Shown: positions 1 through 7,453 of the stretch, in pieces
Layout of the letters: each line of letters begins with the position of its first letter
How positions within the stretch are numbered: position 1 is the stretch's first letter
NCBI RefSeq assembly: GCF_023822065.1
Contig: NZ_CP084930.1
Coordinates: 2,434,001 to 2,498,000, forward strand
DNA: 64,000 nt
Direction of reading: 5' to 3'
Source of the DNA: Sphingomonas morindae
GTDB taxonomy: Bacteria > Pseudomonadota > Alphaproteobacteria > Sphingomonadales > Sphingomonadaceae
The notes under the pieces: generated by a model
What the model was told of the DNA's origin: nothing
What the model saw: the letters and a program-made list of their open reading frames with translations, nothing else
Databases searched by the model: none
Made by a program: the position numbers and the translations under genes

Positions 1-133
1 TGTCATGGGCGTCGCGGCAGGGGGTGCGAAGGCGGGCGGAGCATCGGAGCAGGCCGGGGCAGGGCGATGATCGGGCATGATGCCTATGCGCGACGCTTCG
101 GCAGCACGCGCCCCTCCTGCGCCTCGGAGAGAG

Positions 134-475
134 ATGATGGGCATATTTCCTGATCCGGGGAACTTCAGAAACCCGTTCAGCCATGAATCGGGCGATGTCC
201 ATGCCGATGTCCTGCTGCACATCGCGGTGCGCGATCGCGCCGCCCTGTGGCGCGCGGCCTATCAGCGCTTGCTGGCGGCGGGCCTGACTCCCGAGGAGAT
301 CACCGCCTGTATCGGCCCCGTCGAAGATGCTGCGGTGGATGATTGCCTCTATGCGATGCTGCTGCCCCTGGAACTGCCCGGCTGCATCCCGACCGATGTC
401 ACCGTCCGCAATCTCGGCGCCATGCCGCCACCCGCCCCGCTGCCGCACGGCCGCGCACCGGAACGCCCGCGCTGA
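134..475 (+). CDS. Hypothetical protein, 113 aa
   Basis: Function unknown. The start is one of two adjacent ATGs (134, 137) preceded by a GGAGAGAG-type ribosome binding site; an in-frame ATG at 77 has no such site. The protein is soluble with no signal peptide or membrane segment. Its middle reads as a plausible helical domain (residues about 25-85) with two cysteines, and the tail is Pro/Arg-rich. The stop lies at the edge of the duplicated block that follows, so the last codons may have been altered by that duplication. Codon use matches the surroundings. It could be a sphingomonad-specific orphan. I recognise no family. Confidence 0.55.
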   Translation: MMGIFPDPGNFRNPFSHESGDVHADVLLHIAVRDRAALWRAAYQRLLAAGLTPEEITACIGPVEDAAVDDCLYAMLLPLELPGCIPTDVTVRNLGAMPPPAPLPHGRAPERPR

Positions 476-735
476 TCGCCCGAGCGGAGCGGCCGCCTCG
501 GCCTCGATCGCGCGGATCGCCCCCCACCGGACGGACGCGCGCCGCGCCACCCGCCGATCGCCCCGCCAGCGCCGCCGCCCGCACGGCTTTCGCTCCGGAT
601 CGGCCGCTCCGCCCCGGCGCGCCGTCCGCGCGCGGGCGCCCCAAGGCCAGGCGCTGGTTCGGCGTCGAGGCGCGCGCCCCTCGCGCGGGCGACTCCAGGC
701 TTTCCGCCGGTCCGCCGTCCGCGCGCAGCGTCCCG
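464..735. repeat. Direct repeat copy A1 of a tandem duplication
   Basis: This GC-rich block of about 270 bp recurs with clear but imperfect identity at about 991-1262. Shared runs include GCTCCAGGCTTTCCGCCGGTC and CTCCGGATCGGCCGCTCCGC. It is the A half of an A-B-A-B arrangement whose B half contains the 3' end of a response regulator gene. Long open frames across it are biased to Arg, Ala and Pro and look like chance products of high GC. I see no gene in it. Confidence 0.75.
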
Positions 736-849
736 TGGCGCGGGGCGGCTCGAACCTCCGCGCCGTTCCGCCGTTTCGCGAGGCGCTGCGTCGCACCGGT
801 GGCGCGGCGCCCGATCGCCGACGCGGCGGCACGGCCCGCGCGGCGCTCA

Positions 850-1000
850 GCCGGTGAGGGGTGCGCGCGCTTCGCCTGGATGACCGTGTCCGGCTCTCCC
901 GCCATGGCTTCGATCCGATAGCAATGGCGCTGGAAGCGGCTAGTGTCGGGCCGTGTTCCGAGCGAGACGCGCGTCGCCCGAGGTGCTCGAAATGCCCGCG
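850..1000 (-). pseudogene. Decayed 3' fragment of a response regulator gene
   Basis: Read on the minus strand this stretch still encodes a recognisable copy of the last 45 or so residues of the intact regulator at 1436-1837. YRIEAM, then VIQAKRAH, are preserved, and the flanking segment RATRVS...DTSRF matches GDTPVS...DDSRF. At DNA level the run ATGGCTTCGATCCGATAG is identical in both. The KPY motif of the receiver fold has become HCY, the start half of the gene is missing, and there is no promoter. It is a non-functional remnant left by the tandem duplication. The direction is inferred: the intact copy is the one with promoter and full domain. Confidence 0.8.
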
Positions 1001-1262
1001 CTGATCCCCCAAGCGGAGCGGCCGCCTCGAGCCTCGATCGCGCGGATCGGCCCGCCGCCAGAAGGCCGCGCGCCGCGCCACCCGCCGATCGCCGCGCCAG
1101 CGCCGCCGCCCGCCCGGCCTTCGCTCCGGATCGGCCGCTCCGCCCCGGTTCGCCGTCCGCGCGCGGGCGCCCCGAGGCCAGGCGCCGGTCCGGCGTCGAG
1201 GCGCGCGCCCGTCGGGCGGGCGGCTCCAGGCTTTCCGCCGGTCCGTCGTCCGCGCGGCGTTC
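991..1262. repeat. Direct repeat copy A2 of a tandem duplication
   Basis: Second copy of the block at 464-735, offset about 529 bp. The following stretch 1263-1435 corresponds to 736-849 and leads into the 3' end of the intact response regulator gene, where the offset grows to about 590 bp, so small insertions or deletions separate the copies. No gene is apparent in 1001-1435. Confidence 0.75.
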
Positions 1263-1435
1263 CTTAGCCCGGTGCGTCCGGAGGCTCAGCGCCGTTGCGC
1301 CGTCTAGGCACGCCGTCCTTAGCCGGCGGAAGTTCGAGCCTCCGCCCCGGTCCGCCATCCCTTCGCCCGCGGCAGCTCAAGCTTCCCTCCGGTCCGCCGT
1401 CCGCGCCACCCGCGCGGCGGCACGGCGCGCGGCGC

Positions 1436-1837
1436 TCAGCCCGGGCCCTTGCCGTGCGCGCGCTTGGCCTGGATCACCTTGTCCAGCTCGGCCAGCATGG
1501 CTTCGATCCGATAGGGTTTGGGCACGAAGCGGCTATCGTCGGGGAGCGCCTCGGGCGAGACGGGCGTGTCGCCCGAGGTGAGCAAGATGCCGATGCGCGG
1601 CCAGGTGGAGTTGATGAAATGGGCGAGATCCATCCCGTCCATGCTGCCGGGCATGCGAATATCGGAGAAGACGAAGCGCACATCGGGGCAGGTCTTGAGC
1701 AGTTGGATCGCTTCGTCGGCCGTGGCCGCTTCGATCACGGTGAACCCATGTTCCTCCAAGGCATCGGCACTGATCATGCGGACGAGGGGTTCGTCCTCCA
1801 CCACCAATACGGTCATGCCGCTGTGCATATCGGGCAT
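1436..1837 (-). CDS. Single-domain response regulator (CheY-like receiver)
   Basis: A stand-alone phosphoreceiver domain with no output domain, 133 aa, the usual length for this class. The acidic pair is E14-D15, the predicted phosphorylated aspartate is D59 in FSDIRMPG, the switch Thr/Ser lies in LLTSGD and the conserved lysine is K107 in VPKPY. It is related to receiver domains of hybrid kinases and lacks the FATGG-type motif of the SdrG-like regulators. The ATG at 1837 has an AAGGA ribosome binding site 7 nt upstream. Transcription likely starts near 1860 from a general-stress promoter. It probably takes phosphate from a hybrid kinase; the KaiC-linked kinase nearby is a candidate partner by position only. 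Confidence 0.92.
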   Translation of the reverse strand: MPDMHSGMTVLVVEDEPLVRMISADALEEHGFTVIEAATADEAIQLLKTCPDVRFVFSDIRMPGSMDGMDLAHFINSTWPRIGILLTSGDTPVSPEALPDDSRFVPKPYRIEAMLAELDKVIQAKRAHGKGPG

Positions 1838-1866
1838 CTCGGCGTCCTTGCTTGAGGGAGCGGGAG

Positions 1867-1892
1867 AACGCGAGAGCGGGGGGCGCCGTTCC
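1867..1892 (-). promoter_or_regulatory. EcfG-type (general stress) promoter of the response regulator
   Basis: Minus strand reads GGAAC (1892-1888), a 17-nt spacer, then CGTT (1870-1867). This matches exactly the GGAAC-N16/17-CGTT promoter recognised by the alphaproteobacterial general stress sigma factor EcfG. Initiation would fall near 1860, giving a leader of about 23 nt that carries the AAGGA site of the downstream gene. The rest of the 1838-2082 gap is GC-rich and shows nothing else. Confidence 0.7.
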
Positions 1893-2082
1893 GTTCGCCG
1901 GCGGGGCGGCGGGCGCCGGCGCGGGCCCCGGCGGGCGGGGGCGTAACGGCCATACGCGCGAGCAGGCCCGCGCGGGGCGGTGCGGGGCGGAGGCCGGTCG
2001 CCGCGCGCACTCGGCTCGCGGAGCCTCCGGCCGCGCCGGCCCGGGCATCGCCGAGGCCGTGTTTAGAAAATCTTAATCAGGA

Positions 2083-2229
2083 TTAGATAAGTATCTCCAC
2101 CGAGCCGCCCCGCCGCTGACATTCGTTCAGCAGAAGCAGCAGATAATCGGTGTCCGATGCGTCCAGCGCCTCGTCGATCTGCGCCTGAAGTTCGCGCGGT
2201 GTGAGCGCCATAAGTTCGGCCAGAGACAC
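2083..2229 (-). CDS. Small hypothetical protein, about 48 aa
   Basis: A short helical, acidic protein of unknown function, with the core LTPRELQAQIDEALDAS and a C-terminal LLLLLNECQRRGG segment. The preferred start is GTG at 2229 because an AGGAG sequence (2241-2237) sits 7 nt before it. ATGs at 2256 and 2268 would add 9 or 13 residues but lack a comparable site. It is divergent from the KaiC-like gene and upstream of the response regulator. Regular amphipathic spacing suggests a real small protein, perhaps a protein-binding adaptor, but this is inference. Confidence 0.6.
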   Translation of the reverse strand: MSLAELMALTPRELQAQIDEALDASDTDYLLLLLNECQRRGGSVEILI

Positions 2230-2428
2230 GGAACCACTCCTCGTCGCCCCCGACATGGATACGCCCATCGTAGGATGGATTGGTTTACAAACGGTTAATA
2301 CAGGCACGGCGCCTCTCATCGAGGAGCGCCAGAGGCCGCTTCGGGCGCCATCCCCTCTGGCGCGGGCTTGCGGCCATGCTAGGACGGGCCGCGCCTCCCG
2401 CTCCCGCGGGCGGGCAGGAGAAGCGTGC

Positions 2429-3916
2429 GTGCCAGAACCAGCCCTTAGTGATGCGCAAACCGGGATCGAAGGCCTGGACGATGTGCTGCGTGGCGGGCTC
2501 GAGCGGGGGCGCACCTTCCTGGCGGAGGGCAGCCCCGGCACCGGCAAGACGACGGTGGCGCTGCAATTTCTCTTGACCGGCGCGGCGGCGGGCGAGCGCT
2601 GCCTCTATGTGACCCTGTCCGAGACCGAGGATGAACTCCGCGCCAGTGCGCGCGGCCATGGCTGGGCGCTCGATGGCGTTCAGGTCTATGAGTTGATCCC
2701 GCCCGAAAATCTGCTCGACGAGGAGCAGCAGCAGAGCCTTCTCTATTCCTCCGATCTCGAACTGGGCGAGACGACGCGCCGCATCTTCGAGGCGCTGGAG
2801 CGGGCGAAGCCGCACCGGGTGGTGCTGGACAGCCTCTCCGAGATCCGCCTGCTCGCGCAGAGTTCGCTGCGCTACCGGCGACAGGTGCTGGCACTGAAGC
2901 ATTATTTCGCCAAGACCGGGGCGACGGTGCTGATGCTCGACGATCTCACCACCGACATCAACGACAAGACGGTGCATTCGGTCGCCCACGGCGTGCTGCG
3001 GCTCGAGGAGCTGGCGCCCGATTATGGCGCGGAGCGGCGGCGGTTGCGCATCATCAAATATCGCGGCCGGCGCTTTCGTGGCGGCTATCATGATTTCACC
3101 ATCGAGACCGGCGGGGTGCGCGTCTTCCCGCGTCTCGTCTCCGCCGAGTTCAAACGGGATTTCGCGCGCGACCTGCTCACCACCGAGCAGCCGGAACTCG
3201 ACGCGCTGCTCGGCGGCGGTATCGAGCGCGGCTCCAGCGTGCTGGTGCTCGGGCCGGCGGGCACGGGCAAAAGCCTCTTGTCACTCACTTTCGTGCAGAC
3301 GGCCGTGGCGCGCGGCGAGCGCGCGGCGATGTTCGTCTTCGACGAGGAGCTGGGGCTGCTGGTGCAGCGCGCGCTCGGTCTCGGCATCGATCTCGCCGCC
3401 ATGGTCGAGAGCGGCGCGCTGGTGCTCGAGCAGATCGACGCGGCGGAGCTGACTCCGGGCGAATTCTCCGCGCGCGTGCGCACATGCGTGGAGCAGCATG
3501 GCGCGCGCACCGTGGTGGTGGACAGCCTCAATGGCTATCAGGCCGCCATGCCGGGCGAGCAAGCGCTGGTGCTGCACCTGCACGAATTGCTGCAATATCT
3601 GAACCGGCGGGGCGCCACCACCTTCCTCACCGTGGCCCAGCACGGGCTGGTGGGCGATATGAAGAGCCCGGTGGATGTCACCTACCTCGCCGACACGGTG
3701 GTGCTGCTCCGCTATTTCGAGGCGGTGGGCCGGGTCCGGCGGGCGATCTCCATCGTTAAAAAGCGGATGGGCCCGCACGAAAACAGCATCCGCGAATATC
3801 AGATCGGCGCCAAGGGGGTGACGCTGGGGCTTCCGCTCACCGCCTTTCAGGGCATTTTGCGCGGCGTGCCCGAGCTGATGGGCGATGCGGACCTGCTCCG
3901 CAGCGACGAGGCGTGA
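2429..3916 (+). CDS. KaiC-family double RecA-like ATPase
   Basis: 495 aa with two KaiC domains in tandem, close to the length of cyanobacterial KaiC. Domain 1 has Walker A GSPGTGKTT (34-42) and Walker B-like VVLDSLSEIR (131-140). Domain 2 has Walker A GPAGTGKS (275-282) and VVVDSLNGY. Where cyanobacterial KaiC carries the phosphorylated Ser-Thr pair, this protein appears to have Thr-Tyr (in DVTYLADT). The GTG start has AGGAG 8 nt upstream; an in-frame extension to 2201 runs over the divergent gene and is unlikely. The stop overlaps the start of a hybrid histidine kinase (GTGA), so the two are co-translated. No kaiA or kaiB is in the window, so a stress or signalling role is more likely than a clock. 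Confidence 0.93.
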   Translation: MPEPALSDAQTGIEGLDDVLRGGLERGRTFLAEGSPGTGKTTVALQFLLTGAAAGERCLYVTLSETEDELRASARGHGWALDGVQVYELIPPENLLDEEQQQSLLYSSDLELGETTRRIFEALERAKPHRVVLDSLSEIRLLAQSSLRYRRQVLALKHYFAKTGATVLMLDDLTTDINDKTVHSVAHGVLRLEELAPDYGAERRRLRIIKYRGRRFRGGYHDFTIETGGVRVFPRLVSAEFKRDFARDLLTTEQPELDALLGGGIERGSSVLVLGPAGTGKSLLSLTFVQTAVARGERAAMFVFDEELGLLVQRALGLGIDLAAMVESGALVLEQIDAAELTPGEFSARVRTCVEQHGARTVVVDSLNGYQAAMPGEQALVLHLHELLQYLNRRGATTFLTVAQHGLVGDMKSPVDVTYLADTVVLLRYFEAVGRVRRAISIVKKRMGPHENSIREYQIGAKGVTLGLPLTAFQGILRGVPELMGDADLLRSDEA

Positions 3917-5982
3917 CCGCGGGCGCGCTGTCCGAGCGAGCGCTGGTGCTCGCCCCGCGCGGCCGCGATGCGGGTGTGGCGGTGGCGATGCTCGCCGAGG
4001 CGGGGCTGGCGGCGGAACCCTGCGCCACCCTGCCGGCGCTGCTCGCCGCGCTGGCGGCCGGGGCGGGTTTCGTGGTGGTGACGGAGGAGGCGATCGCCAC
4101 CGCCGATCTGCGGCCACTCTCCTCCTGGGTGCGCGCGCAGGAGGAATGGTCGGACCTGCCCTTCATCCTGCTCACGCGCCGGGGCGGCGGTCTGGAGCGC
4201 AACCCCGCCGCCGCGCGGCACCTCGATCTGCTCGGCAACGTCACCTTTCTGGAGCGGCCCTTCCACCCCACCACGCTGATCAGCCTCGCCCGCGCCGCCA
4301 TCCGCGCGCGGCGCCGCCAATATGACGCGCGCGCGCGGCTGATCGCGCTGCGCGAGAGCGAGGCGCGGTTCCGCACCCTGTTCGACACGATGGACGAGGG
4401 CTTTTGCGTGATCGAGTTTCTCGACGGTCCGCACGGGCCGATGAGCGACTATATCCATGTCCAGGCCAATCCCGCCTATACCCGCCATGCCGGCATCCCC
4501 AATGTGGTGGGGCAGAAGGTGCGGGAGATGGTGCCCGACGAGGCCGAGGGCTGGATCGCCCTGTATCGCGACGTGCTGGTGCGCGGCGAACCGATCCGCT
4601 TCGAGCGGGAGCTTGTGGCGACGCGCCGCCATCTCGAGCTGGCCGCGTTCCGCGTCGAGCCGACCAGCCGCCGCGAAGTGGCGGTGATCTTCCAGGACGT
4701 GACGGAGCGCAAGCGCGCGGAGATCGCGCTGCGCGAGCTGAACGATACGCTGGAGCGGCGGATCGCCGACGCGCTGGGCGCGCGCGAGGCGGCGCTGGCG
4801 CAGCTGCACGAGGCGCAGAAGCTGGAGACGATCGGCCAGCTCACCGGCGGCGTCGCCCATGATTTCAACAATCTCCTCACGCCCATCACGGGGGCGCTCG
4901 ATCTTCTCGAGCGCCGCTATGGCGGCGATGCGCGCGCCGCCCGGCTGATCGATGGCGCGCTGCAATCGGCCGGCCGCGCCAAGACGCTGGTGCAGCGGCT
5001 GCTGCAATTCGCCCGTCGCCAGGCGCTGGAAACGCGCGCCGTGCCGGTGGGCGCGCTGGTGAGCGGGATGCACGATCTCATCGCCAGCTCGATCGGCGGC
5101 CTGATTGAGCTTCGGCTGGAGGTGCCGGCCGATCTGCCGCCGGCGCTGGCCGATGCCAACCAGCTCGAGCTGGCCATCCTCAATCTCTGCGTCAATGCGC
5201 GCGACGCGATGCCGGAGGGGGGGCTGCTCACCGTCGCGGTCGAGCCGGTCCAAATCGCGGCGGGAGGCACCCCGGCCGCGCCCGGCGCCTATGTGCGCAT
5301 CGCCGTGATCGATACCGGCGCCGGCATGGACGAGGCGACGCTCGCGCGCGCGATCGAGCCTTTCTATTCCACCAAGGAGCGCGGCAAGGGCACCGGGCTC
5401 GGCCTGTCGATGGTGCATGGCCTCGCCGCGCAGCTGGGCGGCGCCTTCGTGCTGACCAGCCGCCCTGGCGCGGGCACGCGCGCGGATCTGTATCTGCCCG
5501 TCGCCGCCGCCACCACCATCGCCGCGCCGGAGCGCCGCGCCGCGGCCGGGGGTGCGGCCGGGCGGCCGCTCTCGATCCTGCTGGTGGACGACGAGGATCT
5601 GGTGCGCACGGGCACGGCGGAGATGCTGCGCGATCTCGGCCATCGCGTGGTGGAGGCGGGCAGCGGCGCCGAGGCGCTGGCGCTGCTTGAGCGGCCCGGC
5701 GGCTTCGACGTGATCGTCAGCGATTATATGATGCCGCGCATGAACGGCGCGCAACTGGCCGAGGCGGCGCGGCGGCGGCGGCCGGACTGCCCGGTGCTGG
5801 TCATCACCGGCTATGCGGGCGGCGATCTCTCGCTCGGCCTGCCGCAGCTCGCCAAGCCCTTCCGCCAGGCCGATCTGGCGGCGGCGCTGGTGGCGGTGCA
5901 CGAGGGCCGGGGCGGGGCGGCGGCGGATGCCGCGCCCGCGACCACGCCCGTCCTGCCCGATGCCGATCGAGCGCTGCCCTGA
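3913..5982 (+). CDS. PAS hybrid histidine kinase with C-terminal receiver
   Basis: 689 aa, soluble. Order: an N-terminal receiver-like segment (1-130) without a clear phosphoacceptor aspartate, a PAS domain (about 145-265), the phosphorylation helix with H316 in GGVAHDFNNLL, an ATPase domain (N-box NLCVNARDAM, DTGAGM, GKGTGLGLS), and a C-terminal receiver with D604 in VSDYMMPRMNG. The GTG start overlaps the stop of the KaiC-like gene. Without membrane segments it probably senses a cytoplasmic cue, or the state of the KaiC-like partner. It is of the same subfamily as the kinase at 59775-61730. The degenerate N-terminal domain may be an interaction surface; that is inference. Confidence 0.93.
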   Translation: MTAGALSERALVLAPRGRDAGVAVAMLAEAGLAAEPCATLPALLAALAAGAGFVVVTEEAIATADLRPLSSWVRAQEEWSDLPFILLTRRGGGLERNPAAARHLDLLGNVTFLERPFHPTTLISLARAAIRARRRQYDARARLIALRESEARFRTLFDTMDEGFCVIEFLDGPHGPMSDYIHVQANPAYTRHAGIPNVVGQKVREMVPDEAEGWIALYRDVLVRGEPIRFERELVATRRHLELAAFRVEPTSRREVAVIFQDVTERKRAEIALRELNDTLERRIADALGAREAALAQLHEAQKLETIGQLTGGVAHDFNNLLTPITGALDLLERRYGGDARAARLIDGALQSAGRAKTLVQRLLQFARRQALETRAVPVGALVSGMHDLIASSIGGLIELRLEVPADLPPALADANQLELAILNLCVNARDAMPEGGLLTVAVEPVQIAAGGTPAAPGAYVRIAVIDTGAGMDEATLARAIEPFYSTKERGKGTGLGLSMVHGLAAQLGGAFVLTSRPGAGTRADLYLPVAAATTIAAPERRAAAGGAAGRPLSILLVDDEDLVRTGTAEMLRDLGHRVVEAGSGAEALALLERPGGFDVIVSDYMMPRMNGAQLAEAARRRRPDCPVLVITGYAGGDLSLGLPQLAKPFRQADLAAALVAVHEGRGGAAADAAPATTPVLPDADRALP

Positions 5983-6023
5983 AGGCCGGTTGACCGGTGC
6001 CGGACGCGAGGGGCGCGCGGCAC

Positions 6024-6059
6024 AAAAAAAGCCGCGGCGCCCGGGCGGGCGGCCGCGGC
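6024..6059 (-). terminator. Rho-independent terminator of the small lipoprotein gene
   Basis: GCCGCGGC (6031-6038) pairs with an identical self-complementary copy at 6052-6059 around a 13-nt loop. On the minus strand the stem is followed by seven T (6030-6024). It lies between two convergent genes and has the T-run only on the minus side. Confidence 0.85.
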
Positions 6060-6103
6060 CTGTTCGGCAAGCCTGTCCGGGCGGCGACCCGCCCGGATGA
6101 GGA

Positions 6104-6337
6104 TTACATCGCGTTGGCGCTGTTCTCACCGGCGACGGCGTTGTCCGCCTCGACCGCCAGATTCTCGGCCGCATTCTCGGTGGCGGCGTTGACATCGGCG
6201 ATGGCGTCGGTGGCGGCGGCGTTCATGTCGGCCGAAGCCTCGGTGTTCGCGGCGCTGTTGTCCTCGGCCTTCTTGCTGCAGGCGGCGGCGCCCATGGCGA
6301 GCGCGGCGATCAGCGGGAGCGCGATGGTCTTCTTCAT
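6104..6337 (-). CDS. Small Ala/Asn-rich lipoprotein, 77 aa
   Basis: MKKTIALPLIAALAMGAAAC is a lipoprotein-type signal peptide ending at C20. The remainder is a short, acidic, heptad-like Ala/Asn/Asp/Glu-rich helix. The ATG at 6337 has a GGGAAG ribosome binding site; upstream in-frame ATGs (from 6394) would place residues before the signal peptide and are rejected. It has its own terminator. Small lipoproteins of this composition are common in sphingomonads and often stress-related, but the function is unknown. Confidence 0.8.
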   Translation of the reverse strand: MKKTIALPLIAALAMGAAACSKKAEDNSAANTEASADMNAAATDAIADVNAATENAAENLAVEADNAVAGENSANAM

Positions 6338-6460
6338 GAGTATGTCTTCCCTGATGACGGACATAGGTCGGCTTGCCGGATGCGTACCACGCAAGTCGCC
6401 CCCAAGCCGGCTGGTTGCCTAGCGATTCCCAAGGGTACTTGCAATGCCGGTATTGCCCGG

Positions 6461-7330
6461 TCAGCGGGGCTCGTTCGGTTTCGGAGCCGATCCGGTCTGG
6501 CTGGCGGTGGGCTGGTCGGGGGCGAGCGTCGGCGCCGGCGGCGTGGCCGAAGGATCGGGCGCGGCGGCGTTGGCGTCGCCGCCCGTATCCGGGCCGAGAT
6601 CGTCGAGCGCGGCGTTGAGCGCCGCATCGTCGCCGCCGGCGGATTCAGCGTCCTGGTCGGCGATCAGCGCGGCGCGGCGCTGGAGATAAGCCGAGCGCAT
6701 CACGGCATAGCTGTCCGCGCTGCTTTCGAGCAGGCTGTCGGCGCCGCTGTCGATCAGATTGGCGCGCGCGTCCACCAGCTCGAACGCATTGACCGCGAAG
6801 GACGGCCAGAAGCTCAGCTCCTTGCGGATGACGATGCGGTACGGATCCACCCATTGCGCGGCGACCGAGCCGAGCCCGTCGCGGATCGTCGAGGGGCCGA
6901 GGAAAGGCAGGACGAGGAAGGTGCTTTTCTTGGCGCCCCACACGGCGAAGGTCTGGCCGAGATCCTCGGGCGTCTCCTTATAGCCATTGTCCGAGGCGAC
7001 ATCGCGGAAGCCGCCGAAGCCGACCGTGGTGTTGATCACGAAGCGGCCGAGCGAATTGAGCGCGCGCTTCGGCTTGGCCTGGAGCAGCGCGTTGATCGCC
7101 GAGAAGGGCTCGGACACATTGTTGATCATGTTGGACAGGCCGTGGCGCAGAAAGCCCGGCATCACCGCGCGATAGCCCGAGGCGACGGGCTTCATCACAT
7201 GGCGGTCGAGCGTCTGGTCGAAGCCCCACATCTTGCGGTTGATCTTCTCATAGGGATCGCCGGGCGTCCCGCCCGTGGTGGCGCAGCCGGCGAGCAGCGC
7301 CGCCAACGGGAGACACAGAAGAGCGCGCAT
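6461..7330 (-). CDS. mlaA: MlaA/VacJ outer-membrane lipoprotein
   Basis: 289 aa. Lipobox LLAGC gives a lipidated C16. It is followed by the MlaA/VacJ core (DPYEKINRKMWGFDQTLD, VASDNGY, VDPYR), the family that removes misplaced phospholipid from the outer leaflet of the outer membrane and passes it to the Mla transport path. The C-terminal 60 residues are a Pro/Ala/Asp-rich tail beyond the usual domain. The other mla genes are not in this window. It starts 123 bp from, and divergent to, the methionine operon. Confidence 0.95.
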   Translation of the reverse strand: MRALLCLPLAALLAGCATTGGTPGDPYEKINRKMWGFDQTLDRHVMKPVASGYRAVMPGFLRHGLSNMINNVSEPFSAINALLQAKPKRALNSLGRFVINTTVGFGGFRDVASDNGYKETPEDLGQTFAVWGAKKSTFLVLPFLGPSTIRDGLGSVAAQWVDPYRIVIRKELSFWPSFAVNAFELVDARANLIDSGADSLLESSADSYAVMRSAYLQRRAALIADQDAESAGGDDAALNAALDDLGPDTGGDANAAAPDPSATPPAPTLAPDQPTASQTGSAPKPNEPR

Positions 7331-7416
7331 TATCCGGAGATCCCCTAATTACGCATCCAGTACGCCCGAAGGGCGCGTCGGTTGCGCTTGCCATGCGCGA
7401 TGCGGGCCGACAAGCG

Positions 7417-7446
7417 TTGACCGGATATAAAGATATCCTTATATCC
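7417..7446 (+). promoter_or_regulatory. Promoter and palindromic operator of the methionine operon
   Basis: TTGACC (7417-7422), a 17-nt spacer and TATATC (7440-7445) form a good -35/-10 pair. Initiation would then fall at about 7452-7454, on the ATG itself, and there is no ribosome binding site. Positions 7423-7446 are a near-perfect 24-bp palindrome centred on GATATC (7432-7437) with one mismatched symmetric pair. It covers the spacer and the -10, and is similar in form to sites attributed to ArsR-family methionine regulators. Autorepression by the product of the first gene is the natural reading. Confidence 0.75.
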
Positions 7447-7453
7447 TTATCCG

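Noticed and set aside
399-1358. 319-codon minus-strand open frame
   Set aside because: Arg/Ala/Gly-rich low-complexity translation across the duplicated block; no start signal or family. Only the receiver-tail fragment inside it is meaningful.
2230-2256. EcfG promoter for the KaiC-like gene
   Set aside because: GGAAC at 2230-2234 on the plus strand lacks CGTT at the proper distance and lies in the divergent gene.
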